64,000 nucleotides of DNA from Leclercia sp. LSNIH1 (GCF_002902985.1 NZ_CP026167.1:3348001-3412000); one strand, 5' to 3'. Shown: positions 35,274-44,522, counted from the stretch's first letter. Numbers and translations are program-made. Notes: generated from the sequence alone by a model not told the origin.

Positions 35274-36335
35274 TTACAGCGCGATACGGATCACGTCATC
35301 CGGCTGGGTGGCTTCCTGCTGGCGGGTCGACTTCTGCTTCACCGTCACGTACAGGGTTTTGCCGTCGGCGGAGAGCGCCAGGCTGTTCGGGAAGGTCGGC
35401 GTGTCGTGCGTTTTGGTCACTTTGTAGGTTTTGGCGTCAATCACGCTCACCTTGCCCGCTTCACGGTGGGTGACGTAGGCTTCGTCCCGGGCCGGGTTAA
35501 ACAGCACCGCCAGAGATTCCGGGGCTGCCACCTTGCTGATGATGCTGCCATCTTTCAGGGAGACAACCAGCACTTCCGGCTGCTTAGAATCGGTGATGAA
35601 TGCGCGCTGGCCTTTAACGTCCAGGCTCAGGTTCAGGTAGAAGTGCTCTTTCCCGTCGTCCTGCAGCTTCTTACGCTCGATGATTTTATGGCTGGCGGTG
35701 TCGATGGTCACCAGCTCGCCGTCGCCGTTGGTGGTGTAGAGACGTTTCGCCTGGGCATCCAGCGCCAGGCCGGTGCTGAATTTGCCGGTGCCGGTAATGG
35801 TCTCTTTCAGCTTCAGCGTTTCGCCGTCCACCACCCAAATCACGCTCTCTTTGCCGATACCGGTGATATAGACAGTGTTCGTGGTGTCATCCGCCACCAG
35901 CTCACGCGGTTGCAGCGGTTTCACGGTCTCGCTGCGCTTACGATCGTCAAGCACCAGACGGCCCTTCACTTCACCGGTTTTGGCATCAATAGCCGTTACC
36001 GCGCTGTTGGTGGTATTGCCAAACCACAGGGTCTGGGTGGCGTTATTGATGGTGGCGCCAAACGGCTTCAGGTCGCTATGAATGGCCTGCGTCACTTCCA
36101 GCGTCAGCGGATCGAGGCGGTAGACCACCCCACCTTTATCCATTTTGCGGCTCTGGGTGGTGGCAACCCATAGAGCATTTTCCTGCTGGCTGACGGCCAT
36201 TTCATATGCGCCTTTACCCACCGCTTTACGCAGCATCTCTTCTGCGGCATGAACATTAAAAGAACCGGCTACCAGCAAAGACCCCAACAGCAGTGAGCTA
36301 CGCAGACGCGGCGAGCACAGGTGACGTAAATTCAT
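35274..36335 (-). CDS. yncE: Periplasmic beta-propeller protein YncE
   Basis: A 353-residue exported seven-bladed propeller with YVTN-type repeats (for example VYITGIGKESVIWVVDGETL, RLYTTNGDGELVTIDTASH). The signal peptide ends SFNVHAA. E. coli YncE is periplasmic, iron-repressed by Fur and binds single-stranded DNA in vitro; its role is open. The start at MNLRHLCS has GGGAG 6 nt upstream. It is divergent from the TonB receptor gene yncD across a 264-nt region that holds a Fur-like box, so the pair is likely iron-controlled together. Confidence 0.93.
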   Translation of the reverse strand: MNLRHLCSPRLRSSLLLGSLLVAGSFNVHAAEEMLRKAVGKGAYEMAVSQQENALWVATTQSRKMDKGGVVYRLDPLTLEVTQAIHSDLKPFGATINNATQTLWFGNTTNSAVTAIDAKTGEVKGRLVLDDRKRSETVKPLQPRELVADDTTNTVYITGIGKESVIWVVDGETLKLKETITGTGKFSTGLALDAQAKRLYTTNGDGELVTIDTASHKIIERKKLQDDGKEHFYLNLSLDVKGQRAFITDSKQPEVLVVSLKDGSIISKVAAPESLAVLFNPARDEAYVTHREAGKVSVIDAKTYKVTKTHDTPTFPNSLALSADGKTLYVTVKQKSTRQQEATQPDDVIRIAL

Positions 36336-36412
36336 AACAACTCCCTTCGAGTAAATGGTACCGCTGACATCGCTTCCGGCTGGCAAAGTCATCGCTTCGC
36401 CTGATTATGGAT

Positions 36413-36431
36413 GAGAATAGTAATCATTATT
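36413..36431. promoter_or_regulatory. Fur box between yncE and yncD
   Basis: GAGAATAGTAATCATTATT matches the 19-base Fur consensus GATAATGATAATCATTATC at 15 positions. It lies in the divergent yncE/yncD promoter region. The rest of the 264-nt gap is AT-rich with no further element I can name. Confidence 0.7.
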
Positions 36432-36599
36432 TATCTCAATGTGGAGTAATTCTTGATCGCATCAAGCTTATTCGCTGATTTAACCTACACTTGGGTTAAC
36501 GCTATGTGCGGTTTTGGTTTTCAAAATATTTACAAAAGATTTACCATACCCGCACATGTTCCATTTGGTTCGTCTTTCTTTTAAGCGGTTTTTTAATTC

Positions 36600-38714
36600 A
36601 TGAAAATCTTTTCTGCCCGCAGGGCAACCCTCCCCCTGCTGTTGGTTCCTGCTGTTTTAACCCCTGTCGCGGCGATGGCGGCCGACGAACAGACCATGAT
36701 CGTCAGCGCGTCCCCACAATCGCTCTCTGAGTTAGATACCCCCGCCGCGGTCAGCGTGGTTAACGGCGAGGATATACGTCATGCGACCCCGCGGATTAAC
36801 CTCTCTGAATCCCTCGGCAGCGTGCCGGGATTACAGATCCAGAACCGACAGAACTACGCCCAGGATCTGCAGCTTTCAACCCGTGGTTTTGGCGCCCGCT
36901 CCACCTTCGGGGTGCGCGGCATTCGCCTCTATGTGGACGGTATCCCGGCGACGATGCCGGATGGTCAGGGGCAAACCTCGAATATCGATCTCAACAGCAT
37001 TGAGAGCGTAGAAGTGTTGCGCGGGCCGTTTTCCGCCCTCTATGGCAACGCCTCCGGCGGGGTGGTTAACATGACCACCGAAACCGGGCGTGAGCCGAAC
37101 ACCGTCGAGGCCAGCAGCTATTACGGCAGCTACGGCAGCTGGCGCTACGGGCTGAAGGCCACCGGCGCGATGGGCGACGGCACCCAGCCGGGGGATGTGG
37201 ATTACACCGTCTCCACCACTCGCTTCACCACCCATGGCTATCGCGACCACAGCGGGGCGCGTAAAAATCTCGCCAACGCCAAGCTGGGCGTGCGCATCGA
37301 CGACGCCAGCAAGCTGAGCCTGATTTTCAACAGCGTGGATATGAAAGCCAACGATCCCGGCGGGCTGGACTATCAGGAGTGGCGGGACAACCCGCGCCAG
37401 TCGCCGCGCGGCGATCAGTACAACACCCGCAAAACCATCAAGCAGACCCAGGCCGGCCTGCGCTATGAGCGCCAGCTCAGCGCGCAGGACGACCTCAGCG
37501 TGATGGCCTACGCCGGTGAACGTGAGATGACCCAGTACCAGTCGATCCCGTACCAGCCACAGCTGCGCCCTACTCACGCTGGCGGCGTGATCGACATGCA
37601 GCGTCACTACCAGGGCATCGATACCCGCTGGACCCACCGCGGGGAGCTGCTGGTGCCAATGACCTTTACCACCGGCCTGAACTACGAAAACCTGAGCGAA
37701 GATCGTCGCGGGTACGAAAACTTCGTGATGAACAACGGGGTGCCGGACTACGGCGTCAAAGGGGCGAAGCGTCGCGATGAACGTAACCTGATGTGGAACG
37801 TTGACCCTTATCTGCAAACTAACTGGCAGCTGACGCAAAAGCTCTCTCTCGATGCGGGCGTGCGCTACAGCTCCGTCTGGTTCGACTCGAACGACCACTA
37901 TGTGCAGGGCGCTAATGGCGACGACAGCGGCGAGGCCAGCTACCACAAATGGCTTCCGGCCGGGGCGCTGAAGTACCGCGTGACCGACGCCTGGAACCTC
38001 TATGCCGCCGCAGGCCGCGGGTTTGAGACCCCGACCATCAACGAGCTCTCCTACCGTTCCGATAACAAGAGCGGCCTGAACTTTGGCCTCAAGCCGTCGA
38101 CCAACAATACCTATGAAGTGGGGAGCAAAACGCGGATCGGCAATGGTCTGTTCACCGCGGCGCTCTTCCGCACCGATACCGACGATGAGATCGTCGTTGA
38201 CGCCAGCGCGGGCGGCCGCACCAGCTACAAGAACGCCGGTAAAACCCGCCGTCAGGGGGTGGAGCTCTCTCTGGATCAGCAGTTTGCTGAGAACTGGAAG
38301 CTGAAAATGGCGTGGACCTATCTGGATGCCACCTACCGCACCAACGTCTGTGGCGATGGCGACTGTAACGGCAACCGGATGCCGGGCATTGCCCGCAATA
38401 TGGGCTATGCCTCCTTTGGCTGGCAGCCGGTCGAGGGGTGGTATGCGGGATCGGATGTACGCTATATGAGCGACATCGAAGCCGATGACGAAAACACCGC
38501 CAAAGCGCCCTCTTATACCGTTGTGGGTCTGAACACCGGCTATAAGCTGAACATGGGCAACTGGGGCATGGACATCTTTGGTCGCGTGGATAACCTGTTC
38601 GACAAAGAGTATGTCGGCTCGGTGATTGTGAACGAATCAAACGGGCGTTACTACGAACCGGCACCGGGGCGTAACTACGGGGTGGGCCTTTCCGTCTCGT
38701 ATCGCTTCGAGTGA
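36600..38714 (+). CDS. yncD: TonB-dependent outer-membrane receptor YncD
   Basis: A 704-residue TonB-dependent transporter. After the signal peptide (to VAAMAA) comes a TonB-box-like EQTMIVSA, then the plug domain (about 45-160: NLSESLGSVPGLQIQNRQNY, RLYVDGIPATMPDGQGQ, VEVLRGPFSALYGNASGG). The beta barrel ends NYGVGLSVSYRFE. It matches E. coli YncD, a FecA-like receptor of unknown ligand and a phage receptor in some hosts. Iron control is suggested by the Fur box upstream. The ribosome site is weak (AAGCGG at about 13 nt). Confidence 0.93.
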   Translation: MKIFSARRATLPLLLVPAVLTPVAAMAADEQTMIVSASPQSLSELDTPAAVSVVNGEDIRHATPRINLSESLGSVPGLQIQNRQNYAQDLQLSTRGFGARSTFGVRGIRLYVDGIPATMPDGQGQTSNIDLNSIESVEVLRGPFSALYGNASGGVVNMTTETGREPNTVEASSYYGSYGSWRYGLKATGAMGDGTQPGDVDYTVSTTRFTTHGYRDHSGARKNLANAKLGVRIDDASKLSLIFNSVDMKANDPGGLDYQEWRDNPRQSPRGDQYNTRKTIKQTQAGLRYERQLSAQDDLSVMAYAGEREMTQYQSIPYQPQLRPTHAGGVIDMQRHYQGIDTRWTHRGELLVPMTFTTGLNYENLSEDRRGYENFVMNNGVPDYGVKGAKRRDERNLMWNVDPYLQTNWQLTQKLSLDAGVRYSSVWFDSNDHYVQGANGDDSGEASYHKWLPAGALKYRVTDAWNLYAAAGRGFETPTINELSYRSDNKSGLNFGLKPSTNNTYEVGSKTRIGNGLFTAALFRTDTDDEIVVDASAGGRTSYKNAGKTRRQGVELSLDQQFAENWKLKMAWTYLDATYRTNVCGDGDCNGNRMPGIARNMGYASFGWQPVEGWYAGSDVRYMSDIEADDENTAKAPSYTVVGLNTGYKLNMGNWGMDIFGRVDNLFDKEYVGSVIVNESNGRYYEPAPGRNYGVGLSVSYRFE

Positions 38715-38716
38715 TA

Positions 38717-38748
38717 AAAAACCGGCAGCCCAGGCTGCCGGTTTTGTT
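38717..38748. terminator. Bidirectional terminator between yncD and the chemoreceptor
   Basis: AACCGGCAGCC and GGCTGCCGGTT pair over a CA loop, with TTTGTTTT after it on the plus strand and a T5 run on the minus strand. It ends both converging genes. Confidence 0.9.
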
Positions 38749-40287
38749 TTACGCCATCTGTGCGCGCTGTTCCAGACGGAACGCCGCCACCAGCGACTCC
38801 AGCAGACGGGCCTGATCTTCCAGCGCTCCTGCCGCCGTCGACGAGGCGCCTACCAGCGAGGCGTTCTGCTGGGTAGTGGTGTCCAGCTCCATCACCGCCC
38901 GGGAGATCTGCTCAATACCACGGCTCTGCTCTTCCGAAGCCGAAGAGATCTCGCCCATGATGTCATTTACGCGGGTGACGGAATCCACCACCTGCTCCAT
39001 GGTCTGCCCGGCTTTCGCCACCAGCTCGCTGCCGGTAGAGATGCGGGAGACCGACTCGCTGATCAGCTGCTCGATATCCTTCGCCGCCTGAGAGCTGCGC
39101 TGGGAGAGGCTGCGTACTTCGCTGGCCACCACTGCAAAGCCCCGCCCCTGTTCTCCCGCCCGCGCCGCTTCCACGGCTGCGTTGAGGGCCAGAATATTGG
39201 TCTGGAAGGCGATGCTGTTGATCACCGCGGTGATATCGGCGATTTTTTGCGAGCTGGTGTTGATATCGCTCATGGTGCTGACCACGTCGCGCATCACCCG
39301 TCCGCCCTGGGTCGCAGTCTGCGAGGCCTCTGCCGCCAGCTGGCTGGCATGACGGGCGTTATCGGCGTTGTTCTTCACCGTGGCGGTGAGCTCCTCCATG
39401 CTGGCGGCGGTCTGCACGACTGCCGCAGCCTGCTGCTCGGTGCGCGAGGAGAGATCGGTATTTCCTTCGGCAATTTCGCTGGCGGCTAGCGACACCTGCG
39501 CCACGCTGCTGCGCACCTCGCCAATCATCAAGCGCAGTTTATCGTTCATCCGCCCCATCGCTCCGGTCAGTTTGCCCAGTTCGTCTTCTCCTTGCGGGTG
39601 GATATCGGAGCTGAGATCGCCGCTGGCGATACGCTCAGCCAATTGCAGGTTCTGTTTTACCGGACGGGTGATCTGGCGGGTCACCCACCAGGAGACCAGA
39701 ATGCCGAAGAGGATCGCCGCCACGCCAATAATAGCGGTGATGGTACTTGAGCTGTAGGCCAGCGAATCGTTATGGGTCTTGACCAGGGCAATGATCTCGC
39801 GGATTGAAGCGCTGCTGTCGTCGCCAGCGGTTTTGACTTTGTCTTCCGCAGCTTTCAGCGCCGCGGTGGCCGCCGGGTCGTTTTTGTTGGCGTTCCAGGC
39901 TATCATCGCGCTCTGCATTTCCGTCACGCTGCTGCCAAAACGGGCCAGGTGCCCGGCAATGGCGTCAACGATCGCCTTCTCTTTTGCCGTCCACTCCAGC
40001 TCACGGGCCTCTTCGGTCAGTTCCACGGCGTGTTTGACATAATTCGCCATCAGCTGGCCAGATTTTTCATCACCGGTATAGAGGAATTTAAGGCGGTTGA
40101 TCTTGGCCTGGAAGACTTCGATATTAATGTTGTAGATCAGGTTGGTTTGCTGGTAAACGTCGCGAATTTCTTTAAAGCGCATCACGCTGAGCAGGGTCGA
40201 TACTGCAACCAGCAGCAGTACCAGACCAAAACCCGCCGCGAGCTTTCTGCTCATTTTTATATTACGTAATCGTTGACTGACACTCAT
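38749..40287 (-). CDS. Methyl-accepting chemotaxis protein with periplasmic four-helix sensor
   Basis: A 512-residue chemoreceptor of the Tsr/Tar layout: TM1 (about 15-35), a helical periplasmic domain to about 185, TM2 around 190-208, HAMP, then the cytoplasmic coil with [20 protein letters not shown] at the tip. The C-terminus (EQRAQMA) lacks the NWETF-type CheR docking pentapeptide, so it is probably a low-abundance receptor. The ligand is unknown; the sensor segment is not Tar/Tsr-like enough to name one. A sigma-28 type promoter lies just upstream, tying it to the flagellar regulon. It is inserted between mcbR and yncD, which are adjacent in E. coli. Confidence 0.88.
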   Translation of the reverse strand: MSVSQRLRNIKMSRKLAAGFGLVLLLVAVSTLLSVMRFKEIRDVYQQTNLIYNINIEVFQAKINRLKFLYTGDEKSGQLMANYVKHAVELTEEARELEWTAKEKAIVDAIAGHLARFGSSVTEMQSAMIAWNANKNDPAATAALKAAEDKVKTAGDDSSASIREIIALVKTHNDSLAYSSSTITAIIGVAAILFGILVSWWVTRQITRPVKQNLQLAERIASGDLSSDIHPQGEDELGKLTGAMGRMNDKLRLMIGEVRSSVAQVSLAASEIAEGNTDLSSRTEQQAAAVVQTAASMEELTATVKNNADNARHASQLAAEASQTATQGGRVMRDVVSTMSDINTSSQKIADITAVINSIAFQTNILALNAAVEAARAGEQGRGFAVVASEVRSLSQRSSQAAKDIEQLISESVSRISTGSELVAKAGQTMEQVVDSVTRVNDIMGEISSASEEQSRGIEQISRAVMELDTTTQQNASLVGASSTAAGALEDQARLLESLVAAFRLEQRAQMA

Positions 40288-40323
40288 TCCTGGCTCCTTA
40301 AAAGGCGAATGTGCCTTTTAAGG

Positions 40324-40350
40324 TTATCGGCAGAGGTCAGGGTTATTTCA
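40324..40350 (-). promoter_or_regulatory. Sigma-28 (FliA) promoter for the chemoreceptor
   Basis: On the minus strand, TGAAATAA and GCCGATAA are separated by 11 bases, against the consensus TAAAGTTT-N11-GCCGATAA. The -10 is perfect, the -35 partial. It is about 40 nt upstream of the start codon. Confidence 0.7.
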
Positions 40351-40468
40351 TAGTTAAGCTGGTCTTATCAGTAGGCTAATAAATAAACTTTCCGGCAGCA
40401 GCACGTCTGCCGGAAAAAAGAACAGGTCATATTTAGTGAAATTACCGCTTCGTTTATTTATGGCGCGG

Positions 40469-41137
40469 TTAGTTCACAAACTGCCTGATTAATATCTCAT
40501 TCGCTTCGTCGATCACTTTATCAATCGCCGCACGGCTGGCCTCCTGATCGCCCTTCGCAAGGGCATCAAGCAGTTCATCATAACGATAGGAGCGGCTCGG
40601 CAGCACAATGTCTGGATTGTACAGACAGTTGAAGCAAGGCCCTATGCGCACCCAAAGCTGTTCGATAAGCGACATCAGCGTGGGCATATCGGCATAATGA
40701 TAGAGCGTAAAACGAAAAGCACGGTTGGTGTGAAGCGCCCGCTCCACCTCACCATTGCTCATCGCCTCGTGAAATTTTTCTGAAAGATCGCGCAGCGTCT
40801 CTAACTTCTCGTCGGACATTTGATTGCATGCCGCCGCGACAGCCATGCATTCCAGCTCCTTACGGATGGCATTGACTTCGCTATAACGCTCTAAACTGAC
40901 TTCCGGCACCAGAAAAGCCTGCGCCGGGGTCGCGTGCAGCGCGCCCGCGGAGACCAACCGCAGCAGCGCTTCACGAACAGGAGTAATACTGGTACCGAGT
41001 TTATCCGCAATATCTTTGGTGACGAGCCGTGCGCCTGGCTTTAACGCGCCGGCAATCAGCGCGCTTTTCAGACTCACCTCAACCTGCATCGTCAGACTCA
41101 TTCGTTGAGCTTTTTCTAAATTATCCAAATCCAGCAT
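40469..41137 (-). CDS. mcbR: GntR/FCD regulator McbR
   Basis: A 222-residue GntR-family regulator: winged HTH about 15-75 (LKPGARLVTKDIADKLGTSI, TPVREALLRLVSAGALH) and an FCD C-terminal domain with ELECMAVAAAC and IEQLWVRIGP. It corresponds to E. coli McbR (YncC), which affects biofilm and colanic acid through mcbA, and lies next to curA as there. Similarity to E. coli McbR is moderate rather than close. The 255-nt gap upstream holds its promoter and the end of the curA transcript lies elsewhere. Confidence 0.8.
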   Translation of the reverse strand: MLDLDNLEKAQRMSLTMQVEVSLKSALIAGALKPGARLVTKDIADKLGTSITPVREALLRLVSAGALHATPAQAFLVPEVSLERYSEVNAIRKELECMAVAAACNQMSDEKLETLRDLSEKFHEAMSNGEVERALHTNRAFRFTLYHYADMPTLMSLIEQLWVRIGPCFNCLYNPDIVLPSRSYRYDELLDALAKGDQEASRAAIDKVIDEANEILIRQFVN

Positions 41138-41362
41138 GTTCTATTCCTGTTACCCACACTTAACTATATTTCACAGACGGTTAAATAAGGACCGCTGAGT
41201 ATTTGATATATCCTGTATCGCATGCCTGATTTACGTCAAAAGATAACCTTCAATCATAACTTTGTGTGATTGAAAAAATAATAGACCCCGATTTGTATAC
41301 CGCGTTTCGTTTATTCTATGCCTGTATAATTAAAGACGTTATTTTGGAATTTGCACAGTTTA

Positions 41363-41386
41363 GTATGGCGGAATAATCCGCCATAC
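41363..41386 (-). terminator. Perfect hairpin after curA
   Basis: GTATGGCGGA and TCCGCCATAC enclose a 4-base loop seven bases beyond the curA stop. Only a weak T-run follows on the minus strand, so it may act as an mRNA-stabilising stem as much as a terminator. The remaining ~220 nt toward mcbR show no gene. Confidence 0.55.
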
Positions 41387-41392
41387 CCGGTA

Positions 41393-42433
41393 CTATTCGT
41401 TATTGTTCGCGACACGTATCACGACTTTGCCGAAGTTTTTCCCCTCCAGCAGGCCAATCAGCGCATCGGGCGCATTTTCCAGGCCATCCGTCACCTGTTC
41501 GCGATAGTGGATGTTGCCCTCTTTGACCCACTGCCCCATCTGCTGCTGAAACTCTTCGATGCGGTGGCCGTAATCCTGGTTGATGATGAACCCCTGCATG
41601 CGGATGCGTTTTTTCAGGATGGTGCCCATCAGCAACCCGAGACGATCCGGCCCTGGCGGCAGGTCGGTGGCGTTATATCCGCTCACCAGACCGCACACCG
41701 GCACGCGCGCGGCGGTATTTAGCAGCGGCAGCACCGCGTCAAACACTTTACCGCCGACATTTTCGTAGTAAATATCAATCCCCTGCGGACACGCCTGTTT
41801 AAGCTGTTCGGCAAAGTCATCCGCGTGATGATCCAGGCACTGGTCGAAGCCCAGCACCTCGGTGGCGTGACGGCACTTCTCCGCCCCACCGGCAACGCCT
41901 ACCACCCGGCAACCTTTCAGCTTGCCAATCTGCCCAACGGTGGAACCTACCGGGCCGGTCGCCGCGGCCACTACCAGCGTCTCACCCGCTTTCGGTTGGC
42001 CGATATCCAGCAGTCCCATGTAGGCGGTAAAACCTGGCATGCCCAGAATACCTAACGACCATGAAGGGTGTTCCGGGTTCTCACCCAGTTTCACCAGCCC
42101 GTTGCCGTCGGAGAGTTCATACTCCTGCCAGCCGCTGTAGCCGAGCACCCATTCACCCGGCTGATAGTCAGGATGGTTCGAGGCCTCAACGCGGCTGACG
42201 GTACCGCCCACCATTACGGCACCGATCTCTACCGGCGGCGAATAAGATGGCGCATCGCTCATGCGGCCACGCATATAAGGGTCCAGAGAGAGCCACATCG
42301 TGCGCAGCAGAAGCTGGCCGTCGGCGGGCTGAGGGATGTCGGTGGTTTCTAAACGAAAGTTATCAGCGGTGGGGGCACCATGGGGACGAGAAGCCAGAAC
42401 CCATTGACGATTTTGCGTTGAAGATTGACTCAT
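41393..42433 (-). CDS. curA: NADPH-dependent curcumin reductase CurA
   Basis: A 346-residue zinc-independent medium-chain reductase (leukotriene B4 12-hydroxydehydrogenase-like). Marks are SLDPYMRGRMSDAPSY, VVAAATGPVGSTVGQIGKLK (the NADPH-binding turn) and KGCRVVGVAGG. E. coli CurA reduces curcumin and dihydrocurcumin; the natural substrate is probably an enone. The gene order with mcbR and mnaT is that of E. coli. A 65-nt gap separates it from the XRE-cupin gene upstream. Confidence 0.93.
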   Translation of the reverse strand: MSQSSTQNRQWVLASRPHGAPTADNFRLETTDIPQPADGQLLLRTMWLSLDPYMRGRMSDAPSYSPPVEIGAVMVGGTVSRVEASNHPDYQPGEWVLGYSGWQEYELSDGNGLVKLGENPEHPSWSLGILGMPGFTAYMGLLDIGQPKAGETLVVAAATGPVGSTVGQIGKLKGCRVVGVAGGAEKCRHATEVLGFDQCLDHHADDFAEQLKQACPQGIDIYYENVGGKVFDAVLPLLNTAARVPVCGLVSGYNATDLPPGPDRLGLLMGTILKKRIRMQGFIINQDYGHRIEEFQQQMGQWVKEGNIHYREQVTDGLENAPDALIGLLEGKNFGKVVIRVANNNE

Positions 42434-42498
42434 ACCTCACTCCTTTTTATAGAAACGTCCTTAGAGCCTAGCCTCATCTTCCCCTGCCCGCTTTAACA

Positions 42499-43074
42499 TT
42501 ATGAGCCGGACTGGTTAAGCCTGACGACAAGGTAGACGCACGGCTCGCCGCTTTCGTTTATAAACCGGCAGTCGTTCGGCGGGCCTAACTCCAGACAATC
42601 TCCGGCCCGCATTTCATGGCGGGTATCCCCCTCCTGAAACACCAGCTCCCCCGACTGAAGCCAGATAAGCTGGCGCGCAAGGGCATAAGAGGAGGCGGGC
42701 ATCGGTACATCGCTGTTGCCGGGCAATTCAACCTGCACCAGGTCGATAGGCAGATCGGTACGCGGCGAGACGTGTCGACGCAGATAGTGGGTTTGTGGGT
42801 CGCGCCAGACAGGCTGGTTTTTAAAGCGCAGCAGCTTGCCCTCCTGCATCTCGGCGCGGGCGATAAGGGTCGACATGCTAATGCCAAACGCGCCAGAGAG
42901 ACGGGCCAGCAAGGTGGCGGTCGGGCTGCTGTCGCCGCGTTCGATTTTATGGATCATCGCCCGCGACACGCCCGCCCGCTCGGCAAGCTCGCTCAGGGAC
43001 CATCCGCGCGACTCGCGTTCAAGCCGAATGCGCGCGCTGATCCGTTGATTCATATTGTCTGACAGAATATTCAT
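42499..43074 (-). CDS. XRE-family regulator with C-terminal cupin
   Basis: A 191-residue regulator: HTH_3 at about 8-63 (RLERESRGWSLSELAERAGV, SRAMIHKIERGDSSPTATLL) and a cupin sensor domain with LVFQEGDTRHEMRAGDCLEL. Members such as SutR and PuuR sense small metabolites. It is divergent from mnaT, which it may control; the gap contains two copies of TACTATAG, at 43082 and 43192, that could be half-sites. It is not in the E. coli order at this place. The start is the ATG just inside a GTG. Confidence 0.8.
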   Translation of the reverse strand: MNILSDNMNQRISARIRLERESRGWSLSELAERAGVSRAMIHKIERGDSSPTATLLARLSGAFGISMSTLIARAEMQEGKLLRFKNQPVWRDPQTHYLRRHVSPRTDLPIDLVQVELPGNSDVPMPASSYALARQLIWLQSGELVFQEGDTRHEMRAGDCLELGPPNDCRFINESGEPCVYLVVRLNQSGS

Positions 43075-43224
43075 CACGCCATACTATAGACAAAGTAATG
43101 GATTACAACTGGCATTTCTCATAACGAAAAGATATGTGTTATGCCGTAGCGTTTTCAGCGACTGTTTGTGTAATATCGTGACATAGCGTACTACTATAGT
43201 GAACAACACACCCCGAGGTTTCAG

Positions 43225-43743
43225 ATGCTTATTCGTCACGCCACTAAAGAGGATTGCGCCGCTATCGGCGAGATCTATAACCACGCCGTACTGCATACCG
43301 CCGCCATCTGGAACGACACCACCGTGGACACCGATAACCGCATCGCCTGGTTCGAGGCGCGCCAGCTGATGGGCTATCCGGTGCTGGTCAGCGAGCATGA
43401 TGGCGTGGTCACGGGATATGCCTCTTTCGGCGACTGGCGCGCCTTTGACGGGTTCCGTCATACGGTTGAGCATTCGGTGTATGTGCATCCGGATCATCAG
43501 GGCAAAGGCATCGGGCGGGCGCTGATGGAACAGCTGATTGTTGAGGCCCGACGCATCGGCAAGCATGTGATGGTGGCCGGGATCGAAGCGCAGAATCATG
43601 CCTCTGTACATCTGCATGAGACGTTAGGTTTTGTCACCACTGGCCAGATGCCGCAGGTGGGGACTAAGTTTGGCCGCTGGCTGGATCTGACCTTTATGCA
43701 GCTTCAGCTCGATGAGCGCAGCGAACCGGATAACATCGGATGA
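43225..43743 (+). CDS. mnaT: L-amino acid N-acyltransferase MnaT
   Basis: A 172-residue GNAT enzyme with the acetyl-CoA loop VHPDHQGKGIGRALM and family segments EIYNHAVLHTAAIWND and PQVGTKFGRWLDLTFMQLQL. It matches E. coli MnaT (YncA) very closely. That enzyme acetylates methionine and its toxic analogues (methionine sulfoximine, sulfone) and other L-amino acids. It overlaps ydcZ by ATGA, so the two are co-translated. Confidence 0.94.
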   Translation: MLIRHATKEDCAAIGEIYNHAVLHTAAIWNDTTVDTDNRIAWFEARQLMGYPVLVSEHDGVVTGYASFGDWRAFDGFRHTVEHSVYVHPDHQGKGIGRALMEQLIVEARRIGKHVMVAGIEAQNHASVHLHETLGFVTTGQMPQVGTKFGRWLDLTFMQLQLDERSEPDNIG

Positions 43744-44189
43744 ACCAGTCCCTGACGCTGGTATTTCTGGTGGCGGCGGGCATTGGGTTGGTGGTGCAGA
43801 ACACCCTGATGGTACGCATCACCCAGACCTCAAGCACTATTCTTATCGCCATGCTGCTCAACTCGCTGGTGGGGATCGTCTTGTTTGTCTCGATTTTGCT
43901 GATTAAAAACGGCGTCGCCGGGTTCAGCGAGCTGGTTCACACCGTGCGCTGGTGGACCTTAATTCCCGGCCTGCTGGGCTCATTTTTTGTCTTCGCCAGC
44001 ATCAGCGGCTATCAGTATGTCGGGGCCGCGACGACCATCGCCGTGCTGGTTGCCAGCCAGTTAATCGGGGGTCTGGTGATGGATGTGGTGCGCAGCCAGG
44101 GGGTGCCGCTCAAGGCCCTGATCGGCCCGGTATGCGGCGCGGTGCTGCTGGTGGTTGGCGCCTGGCTGGTGGCCAGACGCCAGTTCTGA
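43740..44189 (+). CDS. ydcZ: Inner-membrane protein YdcZ (DMT superfamily, DUF606)
   Basis: A 149-residue protein of five hydrophobic helices, half the size of an EamA transporter, typical of the DUF606 family that may dimerise. QSLTLVFLVAAGIGLVVQNT and YVGAATTIAVLVASQLIGGL match E. coli YdcZ. It is coupled to mnaT, so it might export an acetylated amino acid; that is speculation. It ends one base before the convergent ydcY stop. Confidence 0.93.
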   Translation: MNQSLTLVFLVAAGIGLVVQNTLMVRITQTSSTILIAMLLNSLVGIVLFVSILLIKNGVAGFSELVHTVRWWTLIPGLLGSFFVFASISGYQYVGAATTIAVLVASQLIGGLVMDVVRSQGVPLKALIGPVCGAVLLVVGAWLVARRQF

Positions 44190-44190
44190 A

Positions 44191-44424
44191 TCAGAGGATC
44201 ACGCCGCCTTTGGTCAGGCTGTCATGGCGGGCCTCCTGGTCCTCTTTATACTGTTTACCGTGGCGGGCGATGGCGTTACGCAGGCGCTGCTGCTGGGTAT
44301 AGCGATCTTCACGGGTTAACTCGCTATCCTCGCTAAGCTCGATCAGCAGTTCATTCATATGCGCAATCACGCTTTCGGCTATCGTCGCGTCAACGCGGGC
44401 GGTAACATCCTCTAAATGTGACAT
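44191..44424 (-). CDS. ydcY: Conserved small protein YdcY
   Basis: A 77-residue acidic helical protein (MSHLEDVTARVDATI, SVIAHMNELLIELSEDSELT, KGGVIL at the end), matching E. coli YdcY, of the DUF2526 type. No function is known. The ATG with GGAGTGA upstream is chosen over the GTG two codons earlier. Confidence 0.92.
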   Translation of the reverse strand: MSHLEDVTARVDATIAESVIAHMNELLIELSEDSELTREDRYTQQQRLRNAIARHGKQYKEDQEARHDSLTKGGVIL

Positions 44425-44443
44425 TGTCACTCCTTCTCAGCTT

Positions 44444-44516
44444 GCCCGGCGGCGCTACGCTTGCCGGGCCTACGGGTGCCATAAGCAGGCCGGGTAAGGC
44501 GCAGCCGCCACCGGGC
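44444..44516. repeat. REP/BIME palindromic pair between ydcY and the binding-protein gene
   Basis: Inverted REP arms GCCCGGCGGCGCTACGCTTG and GTAAGGCGCAGCCGCCACC face each other, between the end of the peptide binding-protein gene and the ydcY start. Confidence 0.85.
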
Positions 44517-44522
44517 GCTCTG

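Noticed and set aside
36876..37946. 356-codon open frame antisense to yncD
   Set aside because: Low-complexity Val/Ala/His composition and full overlap with a well-recognised receptor gene mark it as a shadow frame.
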